Assembly: GCA_021737645.1 (NCBI GenBank)
Contig: JAIPDO010000020.1
Span: forward strand, 1-60,690
Direction: 5' to 3'
DNA length: 60,690 bases
Origin: Desulfarculaceae bacterium
GTDB lineage: Bacteria > Desulfobacterota > Desulfarculia > Desulfarculales > Desulfarculaceae
Within the stretch, counting starts at the first letter, position 1. Every line of letters begins with the position of its first letter. Both the position numbers and the translations under genes were made by a program. The notes under the pieces are model-generated. The model made no database searches. It was not told the DNA's origin and saw only the letters and a list, made by a program, of their open reading frames with translations. Shown one piece after another: positions 40,931 to 48,618 of the stretch.

Positions 40931-41770
40931 ATGGAGCGCAAGCAGATCACCGTCCCTGACCTGATTCAAAAAAAGAAAACCGGCGAAAAAATCGCCATGC
41001 TCACCGCCTATGACTATCCCACCGCCCTGGCCATGGAGCGGGTGGGGGTCGACTCGGTCTTGGTGGGAGACAGCCTGGGCAACGTGGTGCTGGGCTACGA
41101 CTCCACTGTGCCGGTGACCATGGACGAGATGATTCACCACATCAAGGCGGTGCGCCGGGGCCTCAAAAGCCCCCTGCTCATCGGCGACATGCCCTTCATG
41201 TCCTACCAGGTGAGCGTGAGCCAGGCGGTGGCCAACGCCGGACGCATGATGAAAGAAGGCGGCTGCGGCTGCGTGAAGCTGGAGGGCGGGGTGGAGATGG
41301 CTCCCCAGGTCAAGGCCATCACCGAGGCGGGCATTCCCGTGTGCGCCCATATCGGCCTGACCCCTCAGAGCGTGGCTTCCCTGGGCGGCTACAAGGTGCA
41401 GGGCAAGGACCTGGCCGGCGCCCAAAAAATGATCGACGACACCGCGGCACTGTACGAGGCCGGAGCCAAGCTCATCGTCTTCGAGTGCATCCCCTCGGCC
41501 CTGGCCGCGGCGATCACCGCCAACTCGCCCATAGTCACCATCGGCATCGGAGCCGGTCCCGACTGCGACGGCCAGGTGCTGGTGGTCCATGACATTATCG
41601 GCCTGGCCGACCGCAAGCCTCCCAAGATGGCCCGCCAATACGTGAACCTGTTCCCCCAACTGGAGCAGGCGGTCGCTTCCTACACCCAGGAGGTTCGCTC
41701 CTCTGATTTTCCCGCCCCGGAGCACGGCTTTGCCATCGATCAGGCCGTGGTGGATCAACTCAAGTTTTAG
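40931..41770 (+). CDS. panB: 3-methyl-2-oxobutanoate hydroxymethyltransferase
   Basis: A 279-residue ketopantoate hydroxymethyltransferase, the first enzyme of pantothenate (CoA) synthesis, using methylene-THF and 2-oxoisovalerate. Signatures are KIAMLTAYDYPTALAMERVG (19-38), VLVGDSLGNVVLGYDSTVPV (44-63, metal-binding Asp), IGDMPFMSYQVS, KLEGG and IPVCAHIGLTPQSV. YEAGAKLIVFECIP carries the catalytic Glu. The methylene-THF need fits the neighbouring folD gene. The ATG has GGAGGAGAGGA upstream; panE follows after 9 nt. Confidence 0.95.
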   Translation: MERKQITVPDLIQKKKTGEKIAMLTAYDYPTALAMERVGVDSVLVGDSLGNVVLGYDSTVPVTMDEMIHHIKAVRRGLKSPLLIGDMPFMSYQVSVSQAVANAGRMMKEGGCGCVKLEGGVEMAPQVKAITEAGIPVCAHIGLTPQSVASLGGYKVQGKDLAGAQKMIDDTAALYEAGAKLIVFECIPSALAAAITANSPIVTIGIGAGPDCDGQVLVVHDIIGLADRKPPKMARQYVNLFPQLEQAVASYTQEVRSSDFPAPEHGFAIDQAVVDQLKF

Positions 41771-41779
41771 GGGACGGTA

Positions 41780-42715
41780 ATGAAAATAGCCATTGTGGGC
41801 CCCGGAGCCATGGGCCTTATGCTGGCCGCCCGCCTAAAACAGGCCGGGGCCGAGGTCAGCCTTTTGGACCACCGCGCCCAACGGGCCCGGCTCATAGACG
41901 AGCAGGGGGTGTTTTTGGAGCACTCCCAGGGTGAAGACCATCTGACCATTCCCGCCGGGGCCGATCCGGCCATGCTGGCCAAGGTGGATCTGGCGGTCAT
42001 CTGCACCAAGGCCTATCATACCCAGGAGGTGGCCCGCGCCCTGCGCGATCACCTGAGCGACAACGCCAGGGCCCTGACTCTGCAAAACGGGGCCGAAAAC
42101 GTGGAGATCCTGGTGGACGCCCTGGGGCCGGAAAGGGTCCTGGGCGGCATCACCAGCGAAGGCGCCACCCTGTTGGCTCCCGGCAGGGTTCGCCACGCGG
42201 GGCGGGGCGTAACCCATGTCGGCCCGGCCCGTGGCCTGCTGGACGACTTCACCTGCCAGGTGCGCGACATGCTCATCAAGGCGGGCTTTGAGACCGAGGC
42301 CAGCGAAGGGGTGCAGAACCTCATCTGGACCAAGGTGGTGATCAACGTGGGCATCAACCCGCTCACCGCCATTTTGGACGTGCTCAACGGCCGTTTGCTG
42401 GAGCTGGCTCCGGCCAGGGAGCTCATGGCTGCGGCGGTGGAAGAGGCGGTGGCCGTGGGCAAGGCCCTGGGCATCCGCTTTTTGCACCAGGACATGCTGG
42501 CCGCGGTGCAGCAGGTGGCCCGGCGCACCGGCACCAACATCAGTTCCATGCGCCAAGACGTGCTTTCCAAGCGCCGCACCGAGGTGGCCTACATCAACGG
42601 CGCGGTGGTGCGCCAGGGTGAGCAGGTGGGCCTGCCCACCCCCATCAACCAGACCCTGACTCAACTGGTGCAGGCTAAAGAGGCCGAATATTTGGGCGAG
42701 GCTAAGAAGGCCTAG
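41780..42715 (+). CDS. panE: 2-dehydropantoate 2-reductase
   Basis: A 311-residue ApbA/PanE ketopantoate reductase that makes pantoate with NADPH, the step after PanB. The Rossmann motif is IAIVGPGAMGLMLAARLKQAG (3-23, split by family convention as GPGAMG). Then come VDLAVICTKAYHTQEV with the catalytic-loop Lys, LTLQNGAENVEIL, and the C-terminal WTKVVINVGINPLTAILDV with the catalytic Lys and Asn. The gene follows panB directly and is ended by a strong terminator. Confidence 0.93.
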   Translation: MKIAIVGPGAMGLMLAARLKQAGAEVSLLDHRAQRARLIDEQGVFLEHSQGEDHLTIPAGADPAMLAKVDLAVICTKAYHTQEVARALRDHLSDNARALTLQNGAENVEILVDALGPERVLGGITSEGATLLAPGRVRHAGRGVTHVGPARGLLDDFTCQVRDMLIKAGFETEASEGVQNLIWTKVVINVGINPLTAILDVLNGRLLELAPARELMAAAVEEAVAVGKALGIRFLHQDMLAAVQQVARRTGTNISSMRQDVLSKRRTEVAYINGAVVRQGEQVGLPTPINQTLTQLVQAKEAEYLGEAKKA

Positions 42716-42735
42716 CTCGAAGTTTTTTAAAAACC

Positions 42736-42777
42736 AAGCGGCATGACGGTGTTGGTTATCGTCATGCCGCTTTTTTT
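42736..42777. terminator. Bidirectional terminator between panE and the oppF-like gene
   Basis: An 11-bp perfect stem GCGGCATGACG (42738-42748) / CGTCATGCCGC (42760-42770) is followed by seven T on the plus strand. It is flanked by an A-rich stretch on its left side, which gives a T-run on the minus strand, so it can serve both convergent transcripts. Confidence 0.9.
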
Positions 42778-42792
42778 GTGAAGCTTTCGCGC

Positions 42793-43764
42793 CTATCTAA
42801 AATGGCAAGCGCAGTTGTGCTGCGGCTCAATCTCCTTGAGCGGCGGCTCCTCGCGGGAGCAGATGGCCTGGGTCTCGGGGCAGCGGGGATGGAAGCGGCA
42901 ACCCGAGGGCGGGTTGACCGGGCTGGCCACGTCGCCCTTTACCGGGGGCGGGGCCATCACCTTGTGGGGATCGGCCACCGGCGCGGCGGCCAACAGGGCT
43001 TCGGTGTAGGGATGGCGCGGCGGGTTGTCGAACACCGCGGCCGGGCCAACCTCCACCACCTTGCCCAGATACATCACCGCCACCCGGCTGGACACATGGC
43101 GCACCACGGACAAATCGTGGGCCACGAAGATGTAGGTCAGGCCGAAGCTCTGTTTCAAATCCATGAGCAGGTTGAGCACCTGGGCCTGGATGGACACGTC
43201 CAGGGCGCTCACCGGTTCGTCGGCAACCACCAGCTTTGGCCTAAGGGCTAGGGCCCTGGCGATGCCGATGCGCTGGCGTTGGCCCCCGCTGAACTGGTGG
43301 GGATAGCGCCGGGCGTGCTCGGGCCTGAGCCCCACCTCGCTTAAGAGCTCGCCCACCCGCTCCTTGGCCTCCTGGCGGGTGGCCAGGCCGTGGATCAAAA
43401 GGGGCTCGGCCAAGATGGAGCCCACGTTGAGCCGCGGGTTCAGGGAGGTGGCCGGGTCTTGAAAAATCACCTGCATCTGGCGGCGCAAGGCCTTCCACCC
43501 GGCCCGGTCCAAAGAGGTTATGTCCTGGCCCTCGAAGAGCACCCGGCCGGTGGTGGGCTTGAGCAGGCCCAGGGCCAGGCGTCCCAGGGTGGATTTGCCG
43601 CAGCCGCTTTCCCCAACTAGGCCCAAGACCTCATGGGGCTCCACCGCTAGGTCCACTCCGTCCACCGCATGCACGGTTTGGCGCTCAATGCCCATGAAGC
43701 CCGCACCCACCTTGAAAAATTTGCTGAGGCCTTCCAGGGCCATAAGGGGAGGCGCTTGGCTCAT
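42793..43764 (-). CDS. Oligopeptide/dipeptide ABC transporter ATPase (OppF/DppF type)
   Basis: A 323-residue ABC ATPase. Walker A is GESGCGKST, the Q-loop is VIFQDPATSLNPR, the signature FSGGQRQRIGIARAL and Walker B VVADEPVSALDVS. The C-terminal oligopeptide extension is complete (GCRFHPRCPETQAIC, then CHF), with cysteines that in this family can hold an iron-sulfur cluster. The frame is open far upstream, but the ATG at 43764 overlaps the TGA of the OppD-like gene and starts the family domain. It forms a pair with that gene; no permease or binding-protein gene is near. Confidence 0.9.
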   Translation of the reverse strand: MSQAPPLMALEGLSKFFKVGAGFMGIERQTVHAVDGVDLAVEPHEVLGLVGESGCGKSTLGRLALGLLKPTTGRVLFEGQDITSLDRAGWKALRRQMQVIFQDPATSLNPRLNVGSILAEPLLIHGLATRQEAKERVGELLSEVGLRPEHARRYPHQFSGGQRQRIGIARALALRPKLVVADEPVSALDVSIQAQVLNLLMDLKQSFGLTYIFVAHDLSVVRHVSSRVAVMYLGKVVEVGPAAVFDNPPRHPYTEALLAAAPVADPHKVMAPPPVKGDVASPVNPPSGCRFHPRCPETQAICSREEPPLKEIEPQHNCACHFR

Positions 43765-44762
43765 GCCGCCAACCTCCGGGGCCGCCTGGCCTGGTCGTGG
43801 TGCAAGTAGCAGCGCACCGAGTGGCCGGGAGCCACCTCCACCAGGGCCGGTTCGGTCTGGCGGCACAGGTCGAAGGCCTCGGGGCAGCGGTCGCTGAAGG
43901 CGCAGCCCTGGGGAAGGTCGCCCAGGGGAGGCACGATGCCCCCGATGGTGGGCAACTTTTGCCCCGGCCGAGGCGAGCGGGCGGGCAAGCAGGCCAACAG
44001 CCCCCTGGTGTAGGGGTGCAGGGGGTGGTCGAACAGCTCGTCCACCGTGGCGTCTTCCACCAGGCGGCCGGTGTACATCACCATCACCCTGGAGCAGGTC
44101 TGGGCCACCACCGCCAAGTTGTGGGTGATCAGCAGCACTGCCGCCCCGGTCTCGGCCTGGAGGTGGCGCATCAGGGTGAGGATCTGGGCCTGGATGGTCA
44201 CGTCCAGGGCGGTGGTGGGCTCGTCGGCGATTAGTAGCTGCGGGTCCAGGGCCAGGGCCATGGCGATCATCACCCGCTGGCGCATGCCTCCGCTGAGCTG
44301 GTGAGGAAAGGATTTGGCCCTGGTCTCGGCCTCGGGGATGCCCACCTTGTGAAGCATCTCCACGGCCCGCTGCCAAGCCGCCCGCTTGGAGATGTCCTCG
44401 TGCACCGTGATCTCCTCGGCGATCTGGCGGCCCACGGTGAACACCGGGTTCAGGGAGGTCATGGGCTCCTGGAAAATCATGGAGATTTCCCGCCCCCTGA
44501 GCTTGCGCATCTCGGCCTGGCTCAGGGTCAGCAGGTCGCGGTCCTGGAACATGATGCGGCCCATGGCCACCCGCCCCGGATGGGACAACAGGCCCATGAC
44601 GCTCAGGGCGGTGAGCGACTTGCCGCAGCCGCTTTCGCCCACCAAACCGGCGATCTCGCCCGGGGCCACGGACAGGCTCAGGCCGTCCACCGCCACGATG
44701 GGCCCGGCCTCAGAGTCGAAGACCGTGGTCAGGTCGTCGATGCTGAGCAGGGGATGGGTCAA
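43761..44762 (-). CDS. Oligopeptide/dipeptide ABC transporter ATPase (OppD/DppD type)
   Basis: A 333-residue ABC ATPase. Walker A is GESGCGKSL, the Q-loop is [13 protein letters not shown], the signature [15 protein letters not shown] and Walker [14 protein letters not shown]. The C-terminal [15 protein letters not shown] extension is typical of OppD. The start is a TTG overlapping the TGA of the glycerate kinase gene, with GGGGAGG 4 nt upstream. With the OppF-like gene it makes a complete ATPase pair, but the two permeases and the periplasmic binding protein must be encoded elsewhere if the importer is functional. Confidence 0.9.
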   Translation of the reverse strand: MTHPLLSIDDLTTVFDSEAGPIVAVDGLSLSVAPGEIAGLVGESGCGKSLTALSVMGLLSHPGRVAMGRIMFQDRDLLTLSQAEMRKLRGREISMIFQEPMTSLNPVFTVGRQIAEEITVHEDISKRAAWQRAVEMLHKVGIPEAETRAKSFPHQLSGGMRQRVMIAMALALDPQLLIADEPTTALDVTIQAQILTLMRHLQAETGAAVLLITHNLAVVAQTCSRVMVMYTGRLVEDATVDELFDHPLHPYTRGLLACLPARSPRPGQKLPTIGGIVPPLGDLPQGCAFSDRCPEAFDLCRQTEPALVEVAPGHSVRCYLHHDQARRPRRLAA

Positions 44763-46114
44763 GAAGCTTCCTCCCCGGAGCCTTTCACCAGCACCAGCCT
44801 AAGGTCCATTACGTTGGTGCGGGTGGGCCCGGTGATGATCAGATCTCCCAGGGGCTGAAAGTAGTTATAAGCATCGTGGCGCTCCAGGAAACTGCGCGCC
44901 TTGCGGCCCTGCTCAGTCCCTCGGGCCACGGTGTCGCCGTCAGCTCGGGCCCCGGCCGCGTCGGTGGGGCCGTCGGTGCCGTCGGTGCCCACGCTCACCG
45001 CCAGCACGCCGGGCAGGCCCGCCAGGTCCAGGGCGGCGGCCAGGGCGAATTCCATGTTGCGTCCGCCGGTGCCGGGCTCCGCGCCCAGGGTGACCGTGGT
45101 TTCCCCGCCGCTGAGCAGGCAGCAGGGGGCGGGCAGGGGGTTGCCGCTAGCCAAGACTTCACGCGCCATGGCCGCGTGCATGCGGGCCACGTCCTTGGTC
45201 TCGCCCTCTATGGTGGTGCTGAGCAGCAGGGGGGCATAGCCCAGTTTTTCGGCCTGACTCACGGCCTGGTCAACGGCCATGCGGTTGCTGCTCACGATGA
45301 GATTGCTGACCCCTGCCAGGGCGCTGTCGCCGGGTTTGGGGGTGTCGGGTATGACCCCCAACAGGCCCTGCTCGATGCGCAGGCGCACCGGGGCGGGCAC
45401 CTGTTCCCAAATGCCGTAGCGGGTCAGTATGTCGCGGCAGTCGGTCCATGTGGAGTGATCGGCCACGGTGGGGCCGGAGGCGATTACGTCCAGGCGGTCG
45501 CCCACCACGTCGCTGATGATCAGGCTGACCAGCCGTCCCGGCGCGGCCAGGCGGGCCAGGTTGCCGCCCTTGAGCTGGCTAAGGTGCTTGCGGATGGCGT
45601 TGATCTCGGCGATATCCGCCCCGCTGGCCAAGAGCAGGCGGGTGGTCTGCTGCTTGTCGGCCAGGGAAAGGCCCTCGGCCGGCGCCACCAACAGAGCGCT
45701 GCCTCCCCCGGAGAGCAGGCACAGGAACAAGGTGTCGGGCGCGGCCTCCTCGCGCACCAGATTGGCGATGCTGCGCCCGGCCTCCACGCCCCGGTCGTCG
45801 GGCACCGGGTGGCTGGCCTCCATGATCTCGACCACCTCGGTGGGCGCGCCGTGCCCATCTTTTACCACCACCCGGCCCGTGCTGATGCGGCCGCCCAGGA
45901 CCTCCTCCACCGCCTGGGCCATGGGCGCTCCGGCCTTGCCCGCGCCCACCACGATGATGCGCTTGTAGATGCCCAGATCCAGGGTTTCATGTCCCACGGT
46001 GAGTTGGTTGCCCTTGATGCTGAGAGCCTTCTTGACCGCACGTGAGGGGTCCACCGAAGCCAGGGCGGCTTTGATTATCAGGTTCGCGTCTGCTCTTAGG
46101 TCCTGTGATGGCAT
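44759..46114 (-). CDS. Glycerate 2-kinase (MOFRL family)
   Basis: A 451-residue glycerate kinase of the GckA/TtuD class. The N-terminal DUF4147 domain has IIVVGAGKAGAPMAQAVEE (54-72), SHPVPDDRGVEAG and LCLLSGGGSALLVAPAEG (about 130-147). The C-terminal MOFRL domain has LSGGETTVTLG, GRNMEFALAAAL and the naming motif NVMDLRLVLVKG at the end. It phosphorylates D-glycerate to 2-phosphoglycerate in glyoxylate, serine or sugar-acid use. It heads an operon with the two oligopeptide-type ATPases, to which it has no obvious metabolic link. Confidence 0.92.
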   Translation of the reverse strand: MPSQDLRADANLIIKAALASVDPSRAVKKALSIKGNQLTVGHETLDLGIYKRIIVVGAGKAGAPMAQAVEEVLGGRISTGRVVVKDGHGAPTEVVEIMEASHPVPDDRGVEAGRSIANLVREEAAPDTLFLCLLSGGGSALLVAPAEGLSLADKQQTTRLLLASGADIAEINAIRKHLSQLKGGNLARLAAPGRLVSLIISDVVGDRLDVIASGPTVADHSTWTDCRDILTRYGIWEQVPAPVRLRIEQGLLGVIPDTPKPGDSALAGVSNLIVSSNRMAVDQAVSQAEKLGYAPLLLSTTIEGETKDVARMHAAMAREVLASGNPLPAPCCLLSGGETTVTLGAEPGTGGRNMEFALAAALDLAGLPGVLAVSVGTDGTDGPTDAAGARADGDTVARGTEQGRKARSFLERHDAYNYFQPLGDLIITGPTRTNVMDLRLVLVKGSGEEAS

Positions 46115-46184
46115 GCTTGCTGCTCCTGCTGCTATTAGGCAAAGGCTACCACAAGGGGGCCGGTTTGGGCGGGGCGGAAAACAT

Positions 46185-46215
46185 AAAAAGGGGAGCCGCG
46201 CATAGGCGGCTCCCC
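46185..46215 (-). terminator. Rho-independent terminator of the rhodanese gene
   Basis: On the minus strand GGGGAGCCGC / GCGGCTCCCC (46206-46215 with 46190-46199) is followed by five T at 46189-46185. It lies 27 nt past the rhodanese stop. Confidence 0.88.
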
Positions 46216-46241
46216 TTTACGGCTAATTTCTTAGCTTTCGG

Positions 46242-46850
46242 CTACTTCAGGACCTTCAGGCCGCACTTTTCGCCGCGCTGGTTGCTGAACTCACGGATGT
46301 AGTTGCCGCAGTTGCGCTCGGACCAGGAACCCTGCTTCATGTACTGGGTGATTTTCATCTGGCCGTAGAAGTAGTTCACAAAGGGATAACCCATGGCAGC
46401 CCAACCGACCACGCCACCAGGAATCTTGCCGTCCTTGGTCACGTAGTAGACGTTCTTGTAGCCGTACTTGTACAGGATGCCCGCGATGTAGCCGGCCCTG
46501 TGCTGGGTGCGGCAATAGACCCAAATCTCGGCGTTGGGGTCTTTGATCTTCTTGGGGATGGTGTACATGTGACCGGCGTGAATGTGGCTGGAGCCCTCAA
46601 TGTGGAAGGCGTCGAATTCGGGATGGGTGCGCACGTCCAACAGGTATGCCTTGGACTTGCCGGCCAGAACCTCCAGCCATTTGGCGTGCAACTGGGCGGT
46701 GGTTACGAGTTTGTCCTTGGGAATCCAGCTGGTCACTTCTTTGTGGAAGGCTTTCTCACCGGCTTTCAAGGGGTTGTCACCGGCAAACGCCACCATGGCG
46801 GTCATGGCTACAAAGGCCACGGCCATCAAGATCACCACAAACTTCTTCAT
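46242..46850 (-). CDS. Exported rhodanese-like protein
   Basis: A 202-residue periplasmic protein with a signal peptide (1-23, cleavage near AFA-GD) and one rhodanese domain (about 45-165). The active-site cysteine is C113 in VYCRTQHRAGY, preceded by LLDVRTHPEFDAFHIEGSSHI (about 70-90, with the conserved DVR and EF). It could transfer sulfane sulfur or bind thiol intermediates outside the cytoplasm; the substrate is unknown. The ATG at 46850 has GGAGGTAGG upstream. An exported TPR protein is encoded just upstream and is probably in the same transcript. Confidence 0.88.
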   Translation of the reverse strand: MKKFVVILMAVAFVAMTAMVAFAGDNPLKAGEKAFHKEVTSWIPKDKLVTTAQLHAKWLEVLAGKSKAYLLDVRTHPEFDAFHIEGSSHIHAGHMYTIPKKIKDPNAEIWVYCRTQHRAGYIAGILYKYGYKNVYYVTKDGKIPGGVVGWAAMGYPFVNYFYGQMKITQYMKQGSWSERNCGNYIREFSNQRGEKCGLKVLK

Positions 46851-46962
46851 CTCGCCTACCTCCGTGATAGATGATGCGGTTAGGTTATGACCTCAGGGCG
46901 TGGGAAAGTTGTTATTCCCCGCCTCGAAAATCCTTTACTTATGGCCGCCCGGGAACAAAGTC

Positions 46963-47394
46963 TTAGCAGCCTTCATCGTCTATGACGATGGCCGGCTTGG
47001 GAGAAGACTTGGGTGCGGGCGGAGGCGGTGCGGCGGATGGGCTGGCGGTGCTGGGAGCTGTCTGGGGCGCGGCGCCCGGCACCGGTGCGCCGGATACCTT
47101 GACTTGGCCCGCTTTTTGGACCTGCATGGCCACATCGTACATTATGGACAGATCATAAAAGGCCCAGGCCGTGGGCGAAGAGGGGTCTGCCACCACCGCC
47201 TGTTTGAAATAGGCCTTGGCGGTGCCGTAAGCGCCGCGTTCAAAGGCCTGCTTGCCGTAGCGCAGTTGCTCGGCACACGCTTTTTTATCCAGACATTGTT
47301 CAGGTTTGGTCACTTCGGCCGGCACAGCCAGGGCTATGCCCAAGGCCAAGGCGGCCACCAAACCAAAAACCATCACCAGACGCTTGCTTTTCAT
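46963..47394 (-). CDS. Exported TPR-containing protein
   Basis: A 143-residue protein with a hydrophobic signal sequence (about 4-26, cleavage near AVPA). One or two TPR-like helical pairs follow (about 44-88, LRYGKQAFERGAYGTAKAYF and PSSPTAWAFYDLS). The low-complexity Pro/Ala/Ser tail (about 105-140) ends in a cysteine. No lipobox is evident. It probably mediates a periplasmic protein contact. The open frame extends to 47421, but the ATG at 47394 has GGGAGA at 8 nt and starts the basic signal N-region. The rhodanese gene follows after 112 nt. Confidence 0.78.
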   Translation of the reverse strand: MKSKRLVMVFGLVAALALGIALAVPAEVTKPEQCLDKKACAEQLRYGKQAFERGAYGTAKAYFKQAVVADPSSPTAWAFYDLSIMYDVAMQVQKAGQVKVSGAPVPGAAPQTAPSTASPSAAPPPPAPKSSPKPAIVIDDEGC

Positions 47395-47480
47395 GGTTGG
47401 TTTCTCCCACCCTCCACGCAAACCCTAAATCCCATAGGGCGTCATGGCACGGGAATGTATTGCTCAACTGTTGGCTACAC

Positions 47481-47509
47481 AGTATAACAAGTCAGTTTCA
47501 CAAACTCAA
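47481..47509 (-). promoter_or_regulatory. Promoter of the TPR/rhodanese pair
   Basis: On the minus strand -35 TTGAGT (47504-47509) and -10 TATACT (47481-47486) are separated by exactly 17 bp, about 80 nt before the TPR gene start. The -35 lies inside the palindrome ACTCAAGAGT. Confidence 0.65.
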
Positions 47510-47677
47510 GAGTAGGGCATGTGCCTGAAAGTAAAACAAATCCCCTGTTTAGGTGTTTTGGGGGCAATGTTTAGGGGCACTTACAAGCGCGGGACGACCG
47601 GGCTTGACAGGCCGGGCGCTGACAATCACTATTAGCCTAGAACTTAGGCCTTTTTGCAGCCGGATGGGACGAGTGAA

Positions 47678-47977
47678 ATGATATTTTTTCTTAAGATACT
47701 TCAGTTTATAAGCTGGCTTTTGGGTGCTTACATGTGGGTCATCGTGGCCGCGGCGGTGATCACCTGGGTGCGCCCGGACCCGGGCAACCCCATCGTGCGC
47801 TTTTTGTTCGCGGTCACCGAGCCGGTGTTTTGGCGGGTTCGCCGTATTATCCCCACTAATTTCGGCGGGTTCGATATAGCGCCGGTTGTCCTGATTTTGG
47901 CTATTATTTTCCTGCAAAACGTGGTCATCGCCGGTTTGATGAGCCTTATCGTCGGCTCGGCCATGAACATACAATAG
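47678..47977 (+). CDS. YggT family membrane protein
   Basis: A 99-residue membrane protein of the YggT family with two long hydrophobic helices (about 4-27 and 70-94). The conserved centre reads ITWVRPDPGNPIVRFLFAVTEPVFWRVRRIIP (shown here as one family block around 28-59, with the P-D-P-x-N-P and TEP motifs). Its role in envelope or cell-division functions is known only by association. The ATG at 47678 is chosen over an upstream TTG at 47654. Confidence 0.88.
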   Translation: MIFFLKILQFISWLLGAYMWVIVAAAVITWVRPDPGNPIVRFLFAVTEPVFWRVRRIIPTNFGGFDIAPVVLILAIIFLQNVVIAGLMSLIVGSAMNIQ

Positions 47978-48027
47978 CTTGGCCCGCCGCCCGGCCACCT
48001 ACGGCTACCTGAAAGGCAGGCATCATC

Positions 48028-48585
48028 TTGTCCGGCTGGAAAATCCTTAGCAGTGAAAGCATGCTGGAGCACCCGGTGCTCAGCGTAACCCGCAGCCAGC
48101 GCCGCCTTGGCGACCACACCGCCACCTTTATCACCTTGCATTCCAGTGATTGGGTCAACATCATTCCAGTCACTGCTGAGGGCGAGGTGGTGCTGATAAA
48201 GCAATGGCGGCACGGCTCCGAGGATTGGGCCGTGGAGATTCCCGGCGGCCTGGTGGACCCCGGCGAAGACCCGTCCCAGGCCGCGGTGCGGGAGCTGGAA
48301 GAGGAAACCGGCTATAAAGCCAGGGAGATCACCTTCTTGGGCAAGGTGAACCCCAACCCGGCCCTGTTCGACAACACCTGCCACACCTTTTTGGCCCTGG
48401 TGGATTCCGAACCGGGTGAGCCTCACCTGGATGCCGGCGAGAGCATAGAGGTGTTTCGGGTCAAGGCCCACGATCTGCCGGCCATGGTGTCCAGCGGGGA
48501 GATCGACCATTGCATCGTCATCGCCGCCTTGGGCTTTTTCTGGCTGCACCAGGGGCAGGACCTTGCCTCTGGCCGCGATTTGTAA
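48028..48585 (+). CDS. Nudix hydrolase, ADP-ribose pyrophosphatase type
   Basis: A 185-residue Nudix enzyme. The Nudix box is intact: GGLVDPGEDPSQAAVRELEE followed by ETGY (about 72-95), giving G-x5-E-x7-R-E-x2-E-E-x-G-hydrophobic. Upstream, VVLIKQWRHG and AVEIPGG match the ADP-ribose pyrophosphatase subfamily, which splits ADP-ribose into AMP and ribose 5-phosphate. The TTG start at 48028 is weakly supported (AAAGGCAGG upstream). It lies between yggT and selA on the plus strand. Confidence 0.9.
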   Translation: MSGWKILSSESMLEHPVLSVTRSQRRLGDHTATFITLHSSDWVNIIPVTAEGEVVLIKQWRHGSEDWAVEIPGGLVDPGEDPSQAAVRELEEETGYKAREITFLGKVNPNPALFDNTCHTFLALVDSEPGEPHLDAGESIEVFRVKAHDLPAMVSSGEIDHCIVIAALGFFWLHQGQDLASGRDL

Positions 48586-48618
48586 TAGTAGTAAAAGACC
48601 TTTAGGCGAGGAGAGCCC

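Noticed and set aside
40781..41758. 325-codon minus-strand frame opposite panB
   Set aside because: It is antisense to a clear panB with His/Gly/Val-rich shadow composition and no ribosome-binding site.
43765..44376. N-terminal extension of the OppF-like ATPase frame
   Set aside because: It is the shadow of the OppD-like gene in another frame, rich in Gly/Pro/Arg/His; the overlap ATG at 43764 is the proper start.
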